From NCBI GenBank assembly GCA_039811865.1, contig JBDHZK010000004.1:1-49988 (forward strand): a stretch of DNA of 49,988 nucleotides, read 5' to 3'. The notes under the pieces were generated by a model that saw only the letters and a list, made by a program, of their open reading frames with translations, was not told the origin of the DNA and did not search any database. The DNA is from JBDHZK01 sp039811865 (lineage in GTDB: Bacteria; Actinomycetota; Actinomycetes; Propionibacteriales; Propionibacteriaceae). The translations under genes were made by a program, and so were the position numbers. This document shows, piece after piece, positions 18,248 through 26,257 of this stretch; within the stretch, counting starts at the first letter, position 1, and the number at the start of each line of letters is the position of its first letter.

Positions 18248-20464
18248 ATGACCCCGATGCCGCACCGGTGGCCCGCTGGCGACCCCGGGCTGCGTCGAAT
18301 CCATGAGCGGCCCGCGACTCAAGGCGAGACCGCGCCGTGGCCATCTTGGGTCTCTGCCGAGCTCAGATCTACCGTAGCCAGTGGTGGTATCCGACAGCTT
18401 TGGGCGCATCAGGCGGCCGCCGCCGACGCCCTCTACGCGGGGCACCATGTCGCGTTGGCGACCGGCACCGCGTCCGGAAAAACGCTCGGCTATCTCTTGC
18501 CCATCATGGAGTTGACCGGCGGCCTCACCACGCCGACCGCCGCTTTGGGCCGCATCCATGCCGGTGCGAGCGCGCTGTACCTCGCTCCGACCAAGGCTTT
18601 GGCGCACGACCAGCTGCGAGTCAGCCGAGAACTGGGGCCCACGTCGTGGCGCGTGAGTGCGCTTGATGGCGACTCCGCCCCCGAGGATCGCCGCTACTCC
18701 CGCGACTTCTCGCGCTACGTCCTCACCAATCCGGACATGCTGCACCGTTCGGTCCTGCCCAACCACCAAAGGTGGAAACGCCTGCTCGCGGCCCTGCGAA
18801 TCGTCGTGGTCGATGAGGCCCACCTTTACCGGGGCACGTTCGGCGCGCAGGTCTGCGCGGTTCTGCGCAGGCTCCGGCGACTCTGCGCGCACTACGGCGC
18901 CGAACCGGCGTTCGCTGTGGTTTCGGCCACCATCGACGAGCCGGCGACCTTCTCCCGGCAACTGCTGGGGGTCGGGGACGTCCTCGAGGTGGGCTACGAC
19001 TGCTCGGCGCGAGGCAGCCTTCAGTTGTACGTGGCGGACCAGGCCGAGGACCCGGAAGCGGAAGCCCGACGGCTGCTGGTCGAATCGGTGCATTCCGGCC
19101 GGCAGACCCTGACGTTCGTCGGCTCGCGCCGGGCGGCGGAGGCGGTGGCTTCGGGCGCCCAGCGCGCCCTTGGCCCTGAGTGCGTGGCCGCCTATCGCGG
19201 CGGCTATCTGGCCGACGAGCGCCGCCAGATCGAGCGCGGCCTCCAGGACGGCTCGCTGAAGGCGGTCTCGACGACGAACGCGTTGGAGCTTGGCGTCGAC
19301 ATCACCGGGGTGGACGCCGTCGTGGTGGCCGGCTTCCCCGGGTCGACCGCAGCCTTCTGGCAGCAGGTTGGACGCGCCGGGCGTGGCACACGGGACGCCC
19401 TCGCAGTGCTCGTTCCCCGACGCGACCCGCTCGACCAATACCTGCTCGCTCACGCCGAGCTTCTGCACCGGCCTGACCCCGTAGTCGTCCGACCGGACAA
19501 CCCCCACATTCTGGGTCCCCAACTCGCCGCAGCGGCCGCCGAGTTGCCGCTCACCGATGCCGACGCCCAGTGGTTCGGCTCCAGCTATTTCACGGTGATG
19601 GCACGGATGAGCCAGATCCTTCGGCGCCGTCGCGATGGTTGGTATTGGACCCGTGCCGACCGGCCCGTGGACGCGATCGACCTTCGCGCCATCGGCACCT
19701 CGCCGATCGAGGTGATCGACGAGGCCACCGGCCGGGTCGTTGGCGTGGTGGACGCCGCGTCCGTAGACCGCGTCGCGCACCCCGGCGCGGTCTACGTCCA
19801 CCAGGGGGAGCACTGGCTGATCACCGACCATGACGACGGCACCGCCCTCGCCCGTCGCGGCAACCTGGGATACGTCACTTCGCCGGTCTGTCAGACCCGG
19901 GTCGTCCCGGGCGCGGAGCACGCTTGGCGGCCCCTGGGGCAGGGTCGGGTGGTTACCGGCGAAGTAACGGTTACCAGCCGGGTCACGGGCTACCTGCGCC
20001 GCGACGCCGAGACCGACGCTGTCTGGGACCAGACTTCGCTGGACTTGCCGCAGCGCGCGCTCGCCACCGTCGCCGTCTGGTTCGAGCTCGCTCCAGACAC
20101 GCTCGCTTGGTCCCGAGGAGAACTGCGCGCTGCGGCCCACGCGACCGAGCACGCCCTGACCGCATTGCTGCCCGCGTTCGTGGGCTGCGATCGAACCGAC
20201 ATCGCCGGGCGGTTGATCTGCGGCGGTCCGGCCGATCCGGTGAGCGTTGTTGTCCACGACCGGCACGCGGGCGGCGCCGGGTATGCCGCCGCCGGCTTCG
20301 CGCGAGCCGAGTCGTGGCTCCTCGCCGCGCGCCAGCGCATCGTTGAATGCGCGTGCGCAAGCGGCTGCCCCAGTTGCGTCCTCACCTCCAGTTGCGACGA
20401 CCCGGCGACGGCCTGGGACAAGCAAGGCGCCGCCGCCCTGATCGACCTCCTGGTTGGCTCCTGA
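18248..20464 (+). CDS. DEAD/DEAH-box helicase with DUF1998 domain (MrfA-like)
   Basis: A 738-residue superfamily 2 helicase. RecA domain 1 has the Walker A at T72-T79 (TGTASGKT), TKALAHDQ and the DEAH box at 189-192; domain 2 has STNALELGVDI and QQVGRAGRG (motif VI). The C-terminal DUF1998 region holds a cysteine cluster, C701, C703, C707, C710 and C716 (CACASGCPSC), probably metal binding. It is homologous in architecture to Bacillus MrfA, a 3'-5' helicase for mitomycin-type damage, and to the yeast Hrq1 core. In M. tuberculosis the equivalent (Rv3649, from memory) also lies between topA and the Tad genes. The stop is 2 bp from the convergent Tad operon end. Confidence 0.93.
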   Translation: MTPMPHRWPAGDPGLRRIHERPATQGETAPWPSWVSAELRSTVASGGIRQLWAHQAAAADALYAGHHVALATGTASGKTLGYLLPIMELTGGLTTPTAALGRIHAGASALYLAPTKALAHDQLRVSRELGPTSWRVSALDGDSAPEDRRYSRDFSRYVLTNPDMLHRSVLPNHQRWKRLLAALRIVVVDEAHLYRGTFGAQVCAVLRRLRRLCAHYGAEPAFAVVSATIDEPATFSRQLLGVGDVLEVGYDCSARGSLQLYVADQAEDPEAEARRLLVESVHSGRQTLTFVGSRRAAEAVASGAQRALGPECVAAYRGGYLADERRQIERGLQDGSLKAVSTTNALELGVDITGVDAVVVAGFPGSTAAFWQQVGRAGRGTRDALAVLVPRRDPLDQYLLAHAELLHRPDPVVVRPDNPHILGPQLAAAAAELPLTDADAQWFGSSYFTVMARMSQILRRRRDGWYWTRADRPVDAIDLRAIGTSPIEVIDEATGRVVGVVDAASVDRVAHPGAVYVHQGEHWLITDHDDGTALARRGNLGYVTSPVCQTRVVPGAEHAWRPLGQGRVVTGEVTVTSRVTGYLRRDAETDAVWDQTSLDLPQRALATVAVWFELAPDTLAWSRGELRAAAHATEHALTALLPAFVGCDRTDIAGRLICGGPADPVSVVVHDRHAGGAGYAAAGFARAESWLLAARQRIVECACASGCPSCVLTSSCDDPATAWDKQGAAALIDLLVGS

Positions 20465-20466
20465 GC

Positions 20467-20964
20467 TCATTTCACTCTCCCGGCGACGGCGCTGGCGTAG
20501 GCCCAGTCGGGCACCCCGAGGGCCCTGACCGCAGTCCGCAGCCGGACCCGAACTTGCACCGCGAACTCGACCTCGTCGCCGGTGACGCGGCACTGGACCA
20601 CTTCCGCGCCGTTGGCCCTCGCCGACATGGCCGCCCGCGCGCAGGGGTCGCCGCCGCGCACCCGCTCCCCCGCGGCATCCAGTGCCGCGAGATCGGCTAC
20701 CCCCCGAGCACGATGGGCCGCCAGCACGAACGTCCCGGCCACGACGACCGCCCAGGCGAGCATGGCGATCAGGGCCAGCGACCCCACCGCCAGCACGGTT
20801 CCCGAGCCGCGCTCACCGGCACCACGATCCCGTCCGCCCTTGAAGAGTGGCGCGGCGAAGCTTGGCGGTACTGTCCCCCCCTCGAATGCTCCACGCGAAG
20901 CGTTGACGCACGCCATCGCGGTACTGGCCGAGCGGTGGCGCGACCCAGGGGCCCCGGCGCTCAC
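20467..20964 (-). CDS. TadE/TadG-like Flp pilus assembly protein
   Basis: A 165-residue protein. The GTG at 20964 overlaps the upstream TadE stop (GTGA), which supports this start despite a 50-residue basic N-terminus. One membrane segment follows (GSGTVLAVGSLALIAMLAWAVVV). After it come ADLAALDAA, typical of TadE/TadG-like minor pilins, and a Cys pair (DPCARAA and VQCRV) that may form a disulfide. By position it matches M. tuberculosis Rv3654c. It is the last gene of the Tad operon and converges on the helicase with a 2-bp gap. Confidence 0.8.
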   Translation of the reverse strand: MSAGAPGSRHRSASTAMACVNASRGAFEGGTVPPSFAAPLFKGGRDRGAGERGSGTVLAVGSLALIAMLAWAVVVAGTFVLAAHRARGVADLAALDAAGERVRGGDPCARAAMSARANGAEVVQCRVTGDEVEFAVQVRVRLRTAVRALGVPDWAYASAVAGRVK

Positions 20965-21362
20965 GACTTGACTCCCGGCTCAGCCTGGACGGTTGTTTCG
21001 GCGTGCAGGCCGATCCCGGGAAGCACGCGGGTCCAGGGCTGCGCGACCAAATCCACGCGCACGCGCACCGACTCGCCTTCGCGCGAGACCTCGATTCGGG
21101 TTCCGGCCGGCGCTGCTCGCTTTGCCTTCTCAGCCTGAGCCGCGTCACCGCGAGCGGCCTGACGGGCGACCTCGGCCGCGAGGTCCACGCATCGGATCTG
21201 CAGCATCAGGCAGGCCACGCCCCAGGCCAGAAACACTCCGATCACCGCAATGACCAGGCCCGAGACCGCCAGTTCCGCCGTGATCATGCCGCGGCAGCAC
21301 CCCGGGACGCGGGGGCACCGCCGGAGGTGACGGTCGGACCGGGCAGCCGCTGCGCCGCTCAC
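20961..21362 (-). CDS. TadE-family minor pilin
   Basis: A 133-residue type IV pilus-like minor subunit. A short basic leader with cysteines is followed by the class motif GMITAELAV: a glutamate five residues after the processing-type glycine, ahead of a hydrophobic helix (SGLVIAVIGVFLAWGVACL). The rest is a small soluble domain. The GTG start overlaps the preceding pilin stop and its stop overlaps the next GTG. It corresponds to Rv3655c by position. Confidence 0.8.
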   Translation of the reverse strand: MSGAAAARSDRHLRRCPRVPGCCRGMITAELAVSGLVIAVIGVFLAWGVACLMLQIRCVDLAAEVARQAARGDAAQAEKAKRAAPAGTRIEVSREGESVRVRVDLVAQPWTRVLPGIGLHAETTVQAEPGVKS

Positions 21363-21541
21363 GGCACCACCAGTCCAGGAATCAGACTTGCGATGAAGTG
21401 GGCCAGCAGTTCCATAAGAGCGCGTATCTGCGGCGTCTCCAGCATCCGCAATCCGATCGTGATCACGCCCACCGCCGCCAGCACTCCCACGGCATATTCG
21501 GCGGTCACCTGGCCCCGCGCGCCGACCGGTCTTGTCCTCAT
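21359..21541 (-). CDS. Second Flp-type pilin (DUF4244-like)
   Basis: A 60-residue small pilin. The ATG at 21541 is preceded by GGGAG about 8 nt upstream; the longer TTG-initiated form is less likely. It contains QVTAEYAVGVLAAVGV, the conserved TAEYA pilin processing region, followed by a hydrophobic helix and a short C-terminus. It is coupled to the TadE gene by a GTGA overlap. It is a divergent paralogue of the pilin at 21657-21851. Confidence 0.8.
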   Translation of the reverse strand: MRTRPVGARGQVTAEYAVGVLAAVGVITIGLRMLETPQIRALMELLAHFIASLIPGLVVP

Positions 21542-21609
21542 CTGACTTGCTCCCTTCAATCCTGCGCCCGCCTGTGGTTCGGCTTGGCGGTAGTGGTCGG
21601 TGCGCTTGA

Positions 21610-21646
21610 GGGACGGGCCGATTCGCTGTGAACGTCGGCCCGTCCC
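21610..21646 (-). terminator. Stem-loop between the two pilin genes
   Basis: Perfect 12-bp arms GGGACGGGCCGA (21610-21621) and their complement (21635-21646) with a 13-nt loop. It begins 10 nt after the first pilin's stop and has no T-run. It probably attenuates read-through or stabilises the pilin mRNA end, raising pilin output over the downstream genes. Confidence 0.5.
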
Positions 21647-21656
21647 GCGGTTGTCG

Positions 21657-21851
21657 TCAGGCGATGACGAGGTGCTGGATCTGGGAGAAGATCCACTCCA
21701 GCAGGGTGCGCAGCAGTTCCTGGAACTCGGGCGACAAGATGATCTTCAGCAAGATCCCGACGATGCTGACGGACGCCAGGGTGCCGACGGCGTACTCGGC
21801 GGTGGTCATTCCGCGTTCGTTGCGACGGGCGACGGTCTTCGACTTAGCCAT
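21657..21851 (-). CDS. Major Flp-type pilin (DUF4244)
   Basis: A 64-residue pilin subunit with a basic N-terminus (AKSKTVARRNERG). It is followed by MTTAEYAVGTLASVSIVGILLKII, the DUF4244/Flp signature with glutamate at position +5 after the glycine, and an amphipathic C-terminal helix. The ATG at 21851 has AAGGAG about 10 nt upstream. The longer frame to 22391 is repeat-derived and rejected. The gene has its own putative promoter and is followed by a stem-loop, so it is likely the most highly expressed gene of the locus. Confidence 0.88.
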   Translation of the reverse strand: MAKSKTVARRNERGMTTAEYAVGTLASVSIVGILLKIILSPEFQELLRTLLEWIFSQIQHLVIA

Positions 21852-21901
21852 TGGGAAGGCTCCTTTGTGTTTCGCGCCGGTGGCGCTCACCCCGGGTGGG
21901 T

Positions 21902-21931
21902 GTACTAGGACCTTCGGCACGCGGACCCCAA
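21902..21931 (-). promoter_or_regulatory. Candidate pilin promoter
   Basis: On the minus strand TTGGGG (complement of 21926-21931) and TAGTAC (21902-21907) are spaced 18 bp, with the -10 about 50 nt before the pilin ATG. The match is moderate. Confidence 0.35.
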
Positions 21932-22067
21932 ATCGGTCATCCCCGCCGAGATCTGTGGACAACTTCCTGCCGGCAGGCGCCGGCACAGCGAGGGACCTCC
22001 CCAGGACGACGGCGGCACCGGGGCACGTTTCGGCTGACCACCCATGGGTGTGCCATGGGCACCGGGT

Positions 22068-22364
22068 GGGCACATGCCCGGGCCCTGGGTCGCCTGGGCG
22101 ACCGGGAGTGTGAGCCCGGGCACTGGCGACCCCGGTGAGTCGCCGAGCCGCTGTCGACCCCTGAGTGGCCCCGAGCCGCTGTCGTCCCGTGAGCGGCCCC
22201 GAGGCGCTGGCGACCCGTGAGCGGCCCGAGCCGCTGGCGACCCGAAGTGGGCCCAGGCACTGGGGAATGCCGCCCTCGGGATCGCCTGACAACCCCGAGG
22301 GTTGGCCCTGACACTGGGGATGGGTAACACGCCCGGGCCACGGGATCGCCTGGGCGACCCGGGA
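22068..22364. repeat. Repeat block in the tadC-pilin gap
   Basis: Within the 536-bp gap (21852-22387), an array of about five 25-28-bp units runs from 22111 to 22244 with a decayed copy to 22272. Units start at 22111, 22136, 22162, 22190 and 22218; the consensus is roughly TGAGCGGCCCCGAGCCGC followed by TGGCGACCCG. Two related blocks of about 40 bp flank it (22068-22107 and 22322-22364), each containing TCGCCTGGGCGACC. There are no spacers and no coding frame of interest. Confidence 0.75.
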
Positions 22365-22387
22365 ATCAGCAGGTACATGGGGGTTGG

Positions 22388-23140
22388 TCACATGCCCTTG
22401 AGCAGCCGATCGGCGACGCCACCGAGGATCGGAACCACGCCCACCAGGAAGAACGCCGGCAGGAAACAGATCATCAACGGCAGAACACTGGAGACACCGA
22501 CCCGCTTGGCACGCGCCTCGTGCAGCCCCTCTGCGCTACGCCTCGCATCGAGGGCGTGCTGCCTCAGCAGGTCGGTCAGGACCACCCCGGAGTCGACGGA
22601 TCGCGCCAGGTCGGCGGCCAAGCGGCCGAGCTGCGGGTGGCGGCGCAAACTGGCCCAGGCGTCCGCGTCGCCGACACCCAACTCGATTCTTCGGGTCACC
22701 CCGGCCAGGACGTCGGCGATCGGTCCCCCGATTGCCGGCCCGACCACAGCGACCGCCCTCCTCAGCGGCAATCCGGCCGCAAGCGCCGCCGCGAGCAGGT
22801 CGCACACCTGTGGCAGGTCGGTGCTGATCCTCGCGGCTCGCTGCCGGACAGAAACGGGTTCGAACCAACCGAGCGATACCGCCACGGCCAAGCCCACGGC
22901 CGTCCCCGCACAGATCGCGAGGACCACGCCCAGGTCCCCGGCCAGCACGGCTGTCGCGCCGCCCACGCCGATCCCGATCAACGATCGTCTGCGCGGCGGC
23001 ATCGCGTCCGCCCGAGCCCCAAACGACGGCCACCCCCGGCTGCGTCGACCGGCCCCGAGCCGGGCGCGCTCTCCCGCCGGCGAGCCCACCAGCAGCCCCG
23101 CACACACCGCCGCCAGCAACATTGTGAGCACCTCAGCCAT
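22388..23140 (-). CDS. tadC: TadC-like secretion system F protein
   Basis: A 250-residue inner-membrane platform protein with N-terminal membrane segments, a cytoplasmic T2SSF domain (DLPQVCDLLAAALAAGLPLRRAVAVVG, then ARSVDSGVVLTDLLRQ) and C-terminal membrane helices (LPLMICFLPAFFLVGVVPIL). The ATG overlaps the tadB stop by one base (TGATG). It works with TadA and TadB to assemble pilins. Position equals Rv3657c. Confidence 0.88.
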   Translation of the reverse strand: MAEVLTMLLAAVCAGLLVGSPAGERARLGAGRRSRGWPSFGARADAMPPRRRSLIGIGVGGATAVLAGDLGVVLAICAGTAVGLAVAVSLGWFEPVSVRQRAARISTDLPQVCDLLAAALAAGLPLRRAVAVVGPAIGGPIADVLAGVTRRIELGVGDADAWASLRRHPQLGRLAADLARSVDSGVVLTDLLRQHALDARRSAEGLHEARAKRVGVSSVLPLMICFLPAFFLVGVVPILGGVADRLLKGM

Positions 23141-23955
23141 CAGACGACCCCCGCTGCGTCCGCGATGCGCTCACTCCACAAGACGCCACCGCAGGCCAGC
23201 GCGACCCCAACCAACGCGCAGCCGTTGCCGACCGGTGAGCCCAGCAGGAAGTCCACGGGGTTCCCGCCGAAGGCATAACCCAACCCGACCCCGGCAAACG
23301 GCAGCGCGCCGAGCAGGCGTCCGGTTGCCCTCGGCGCGGAGAGTTCGGCTGTCACCACCCGCGAAACCGCCTGATCCGCGCGCATGCGCACGGCCACCGA
23401 GTCGACGGTTGAGGTCATGGACGCCCCCGTCTGGGAGGCAACCTCCCAGCCGGCGGCCAGCAGGGCCAACCCCTCCTTGCCCGGAGCGAGGGCCGCGCGC
23501 CGGAGTTCGGCCGCCACATCGCCTCCGGCCCGCTGCACCGCGGCCGCGGAGGCGAGCACGGTGCAGTCCGAGGCCGCGGTGCTCAGCGCCGTCGCCGGCA
23601 CCAAGCCGACTCGCAACAGGCCCGAAAGCACTTCGGACGCCTCGGCCACGGCCGACCGGGTGGCCGATCGAGCGCGATTGGCCAGGTGAGTCGCGGTCAC
23701 CCGCCATGCAGTTCCCGCGATCAGTCCGAGTGCCACGCTCGCGCAGAACGCAGGCAGCCCGCCGGCGAAGAACGCGGCGACGCCCAGTCCAGCCGCCCCC
23801 ACCACGACCAGGATGCCCAGGCGCACCGAGCGAGACTTGGGCCCGACGATCTCGGGCACCGGTTGGAGCCGCCTGGTCCCCCTGGACGCTGTCCCGCGGC
23901 CCAGCAACCAAACTGCGGCGCCGGCCGCCAGCGCTGCGACCAGAGCGCCGGTCAT
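23140..23955 (-). CDS. tadB: TadB-like secretion system F protein
   Basis: A 271-residue membrane platform protein. The ATG at 23955 overlaps the tadA stop (ATGA), so the longer upstream frame is not used. It has membrane segments near the N-terminus, then a T2SSF domain (EVLSGLLRVGLVPATALSTAA, LLAAGWEVASQTGASMTSTV), and two C-terminal helices. It is shorter than proteobacterial TadB, as usual in actinobacteria. Confidence 0.87.
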   Translation of the reverse strand: MTGALVAALAAGAAVWLLGRGTASRGTRRLQPVPEIVGPKSRSVRLGILVVVGAAGLGVAAFFAGGLPAFCASVALGLIAGTAWRVTATHLANRARSATRSAVAEASEVLSGLLRVGLVPATALSTAASDCTVLASAAAVQRAGGDVAAELRRAALAPGKEGLALLAAGWEVASQTGASMTSTVDSVAVRMRADQAVSRVVTAELSAPRATGRLLGALPFAGVGLGYAFGGNPVDFLLGSPVGNGCALVGVALACGGVLWSERIADAAGVV

Positions 23956-25085
23956 GCTGCCAGCATCCGCTCGAGGGCGGGTGCGGCCGGCCCGCGCTCC
24001 ACCGTGCCGTCTGACCGAAAGAGCAAAGCGGGCGACGTGGTGACCGTGCCGCCACCTCCCACCGCGAAGGCGTTGACCTCGGCCACCCGACGCCGACCGC
24101 CCTCGCGGCGCACGTGGACCACGACGTTCAGCGCCGCCGCCACCTGCGCATGCAAGGCTTCGCGGCCCATCCCGCCGAGGGCCGCCAGCGCCTCCAGCCG
24201 CGCGGGGACGTCTCCGGCCGAGTTGGCGTGCAGCGTCCCGCAGCCGCCCTCGTGGCCAGTGTTCAGGGCCGCGAGCAGGTCGCACAGTTCAGCGCCGCGC
24301 ACCTCCCCGAGCACGACTCGATCTGGGCGCATGCGCAGCGCCTGCCGCACGAGGTCGGTCAGGGTGACCACGCCCGCCCCCTCGGCGTTTGGCGGGCGTC
24401 CTTCGAGCCGAACAACGTGGGGATGGTCGGGATCCAGCTCCCTCGAATCCTCCACCACCAAGATGCGCTCATCGGCGGGGACTAGCGCGAGCAGGGCGGC
24501 CAGCAGCGTCGTCTTGCCCGAGCCGGTGCCGCCTGAGATGAGGAACGCGAGCTTCGCCTCGATCATTCTCCTCAGGAACGCGGCGCCTGCGGCAGTCAAC
24601 GAGCCGTTGGCCACCCAAGCGTCCAGGCTGAACCGGCGCCTTCCCGGGATCCGCAGCGACAGGCACGTGCCCGGATCGGCCAAGGTGCCCAGGACGGCGT
24701 GAACGCGTGTCCCGTCGGCCAACCGCGCGTCAACGAACGGGCTCCCATCGTCGAGCCGGCGCCCGACCCCAGCGGCCAACCGCAATGCCAGGCGGCGGAC
24801 GTCGGCGTCGTCGACGAAGGTGACATCAGTGAGTTCGAGGCCGGCTCCGCGGTCGATGTAGACCCGATCGGGACCGTTGACCAGAACGTCGGTCACCCCA
24901 GGGATGCTCAGCAGCGGATCCAGCGGCCCGGCGCCCGTGCTCTCGCGCCGCAACTGCTGCAGCGTCTGGCTGATGGAGGCGTCGCTCACCACCTCACCCA
25001 ATCGGCCCAGCGCGCGAGCGACATCCACGGCAGTGTGCGGACGCCCAAGACCAGCCAGCTCGGCGCGGACACGTTCGAGTTCCAT
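23952..25085 (-). CDS. tadA: TadA-type secretion/pilus assembly ATPase
   Basis: A 377-residue type II/IV secretion ATPase that energises pilin export. The ATG at 25085 overlaps the ssd stop by one base. The N-terminal helical domain is followed by LLSIPGVTDVLVNGPDRVYID, Walker A GGTGSGKTT with K191, the Asp box VVEDSREL, Walker B-like PDRVVLGEVRG, and the His box GHEGGCGTLHANS. All catalytic motifs are intact. Confidence 0.95.
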   Translation of the reverse strand: MELERVRAELAGLGRPHTAVDVARALGRLGEVVSDASISQTLQQLRRESTGAGPLDPLLSIPGVTDVLVNGPDRVYIDRGAGLELTDVTFVDDADVRRLALRLAAGVGRRLDDGSPFVDARLADGTRVHAVLGTLADPGTCLSLRIPGRRRFSLDAWVANGSLTAAGAAFLRRMIEAKLAFLISGGTGSGKTTLLAALLALVPADERILVVEDSRELDPDHPHVVRLEGRPPNAEGAGVVTLTDLVRQALRMRPDRVVLGEVRGAELCDLLAALNTGHEGGCGTLHANSAGDVPARLEALAALGGMGREALHAQVAAALNVVVHVRREGGRRRVAEVNAFAVGGGGTVTTSPALLFRSDGTVERGPAAPALERMLAA

Positions 25086-26119
25086 CACGCCACCAACCGA
25101 TCGGCCAAGGCGGCGCACGAGCGGCCCCAGCCGCGGCGGCGCGACATCCCCGGCGGGACCCCCTGCTCGGCGGCGAGCCGGACCGCGGCGTCCTCAACCA
25201 CGACACCGGCCAAAGGCAGACCGATGGTCTCGGCGACCAGGTCGGGGGGCATGGGCGCCGCCCTTGAGGTCCGGACGACCACCTCACCGGAGTCGAGGTT
25301 CGTGGCGACCTCCCGAGCCGAAGCGACCGATCGGACGTCCGATCCAGCGAGCAGGAACACCCGACTCGCTTTCCGCAGCGCGGCGGCGGCAAGCGGCCCC
25401 GCTCCGCGGGCGGCGTCCACAACGACCAGATCGCGATCCCGGGCCAGCGCCGAGATCACGGCCGATACGGCGGCGGGGAGGATCTCGGTGCCCTCGCCGC
25501 GCCCCATGGCGAGCAGGCAAAGGCCATCGACGTCAGGAAGCAGCGCAGCTACGTCGCCCAGTTGTCCTTCCGCCCGGGCCAGGCGCGGCCACCGCCAGCC
25601 CGAGATCGACTCCGCGCCGACCAGCAGGTCGATCCCGCCGCCGAGCACATCGAGGTCGACCAGGGCTACCGACAGGCCCGACGCGCCGGCCCGGTACGCC
25701 AGGCCGGCGGCCAGGGTGGACGTCCCGACTCCGCCCGAACCACCGACCACCGCGACCACTGAACCGGACGTCGCCGACCCCGAAGCGTTCAGGATCTGCG
25801 CCAGCCCGGCACCCTGTGGCCCGAGGTGGACGACGACGGCGTTCAGCGGCGCCGACCAGGCCGCAAGCGCGGCCGCGTCCGGGCCGACCAGGAACACTCG
25901 GTCGCGAGGCATCAGCCCGAGCCGCGCGACTTGCTCCAGCCGGTCTTGGCCCACCAGGACCGTGCCCGCTTTGGCCCAATCCCCGCGCACCGTGTCGGCG
26001 TCGGGGGCGAGGGTCGGTTCGAGGCCGAGCGCCGCCGCGGCGGACTCGACCGCATCGCGGACTTGGACGTCCCGAGTGATCAACAACACTTCAGGGCAGG
26101 AGTTGGGGTGATTCGCCAT
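25085..26119 (-). CDS. ssd: Ssd/CpaE-like septum site-determining protein
   Basis: A 344-residue MinD/CpaE-superfamily protein. The ATG at 26119 (MANHPNSCPE) has AAGGTG upstream. A receiver-like N-terminal part (about 10-110) precedes an ATPase-like domain whose P-loop reads GGSGGVGTST. Both the deviant and the canonical lysines are missing, so ATP binding is doubtful. Typical follow-on motifs are VDLDVLGGGIDLLVG and VVDAARGAG. In M. tuberculosis the homologue Rv3660c affects septation. Here it heads the Tad operon and probably localises the machine, as CpaE does. Confidence 0.85.
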   Translation of the reverse strand: MANHPNSCPEVLLITRDVQVRDAVESAAAALGLEPTLAPDADTVRGDWAKAGTVLVGQDRLEQVARLGLMPRDRVFLVGPDAAALAAWSAPLNAVVVHLGPQGAGLAQILNASGSATSGSVVAVVGGSGGVGTSTLAAGLAYRAGASGLSVALVDLDVLGGGIDLLVGAESISGWRWPRLARAEGQLGDVAALLPDVDGLCLLAMGRGEGTEILPAAVSAVISALARDRDLVVVDAARGAGPLAAAALRKASRVFLLAGSDVRSVASAREVATNLDSGEVVVRTSRAAPMPPDLVAETIGLPLAGVVVEDAAVRLAAEQGVPPGMSRRRGWGRSCAALADRLVA

Positions 26120-26257
26120 GGGAACACCTTGGCCAACACGACCGACGAAAACGCAGCACGAGCCGACGATCTGTGGATAACTCGGCTGCCGCGCAGCCCT
26201 CAACCTTCGAATGAGCGCTTGCGAGCCCGGGTTTGCCGGTGGCTTACGATCACCCCC

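Noticed and set aside
16832..20593. A 1253-codon open frame on the minus strand
   Set aside because: It is antisense to the kinase and the helicase, is rich in Arg, Gly and His with no domain, and reflects third-position GC bias.
22111..22272. Possible CRISPR array
   Set aside because: The 25-28-bp units abut with no spacers and are degenerate; no cas genes are nearby.
21657..22391. A 244-codon pilin precursor reading through the repeats
   Set aside because: The upstream part is repeat-derived; the ATG at 21851 has a good SD site and gives a normal DUF4244 length.
22302..24014. A 570-codon plus-strand frame
   Set aside because: It is antisense to tadC and tadB; the translation is Pro/Arg/Ser-rich without motifs.
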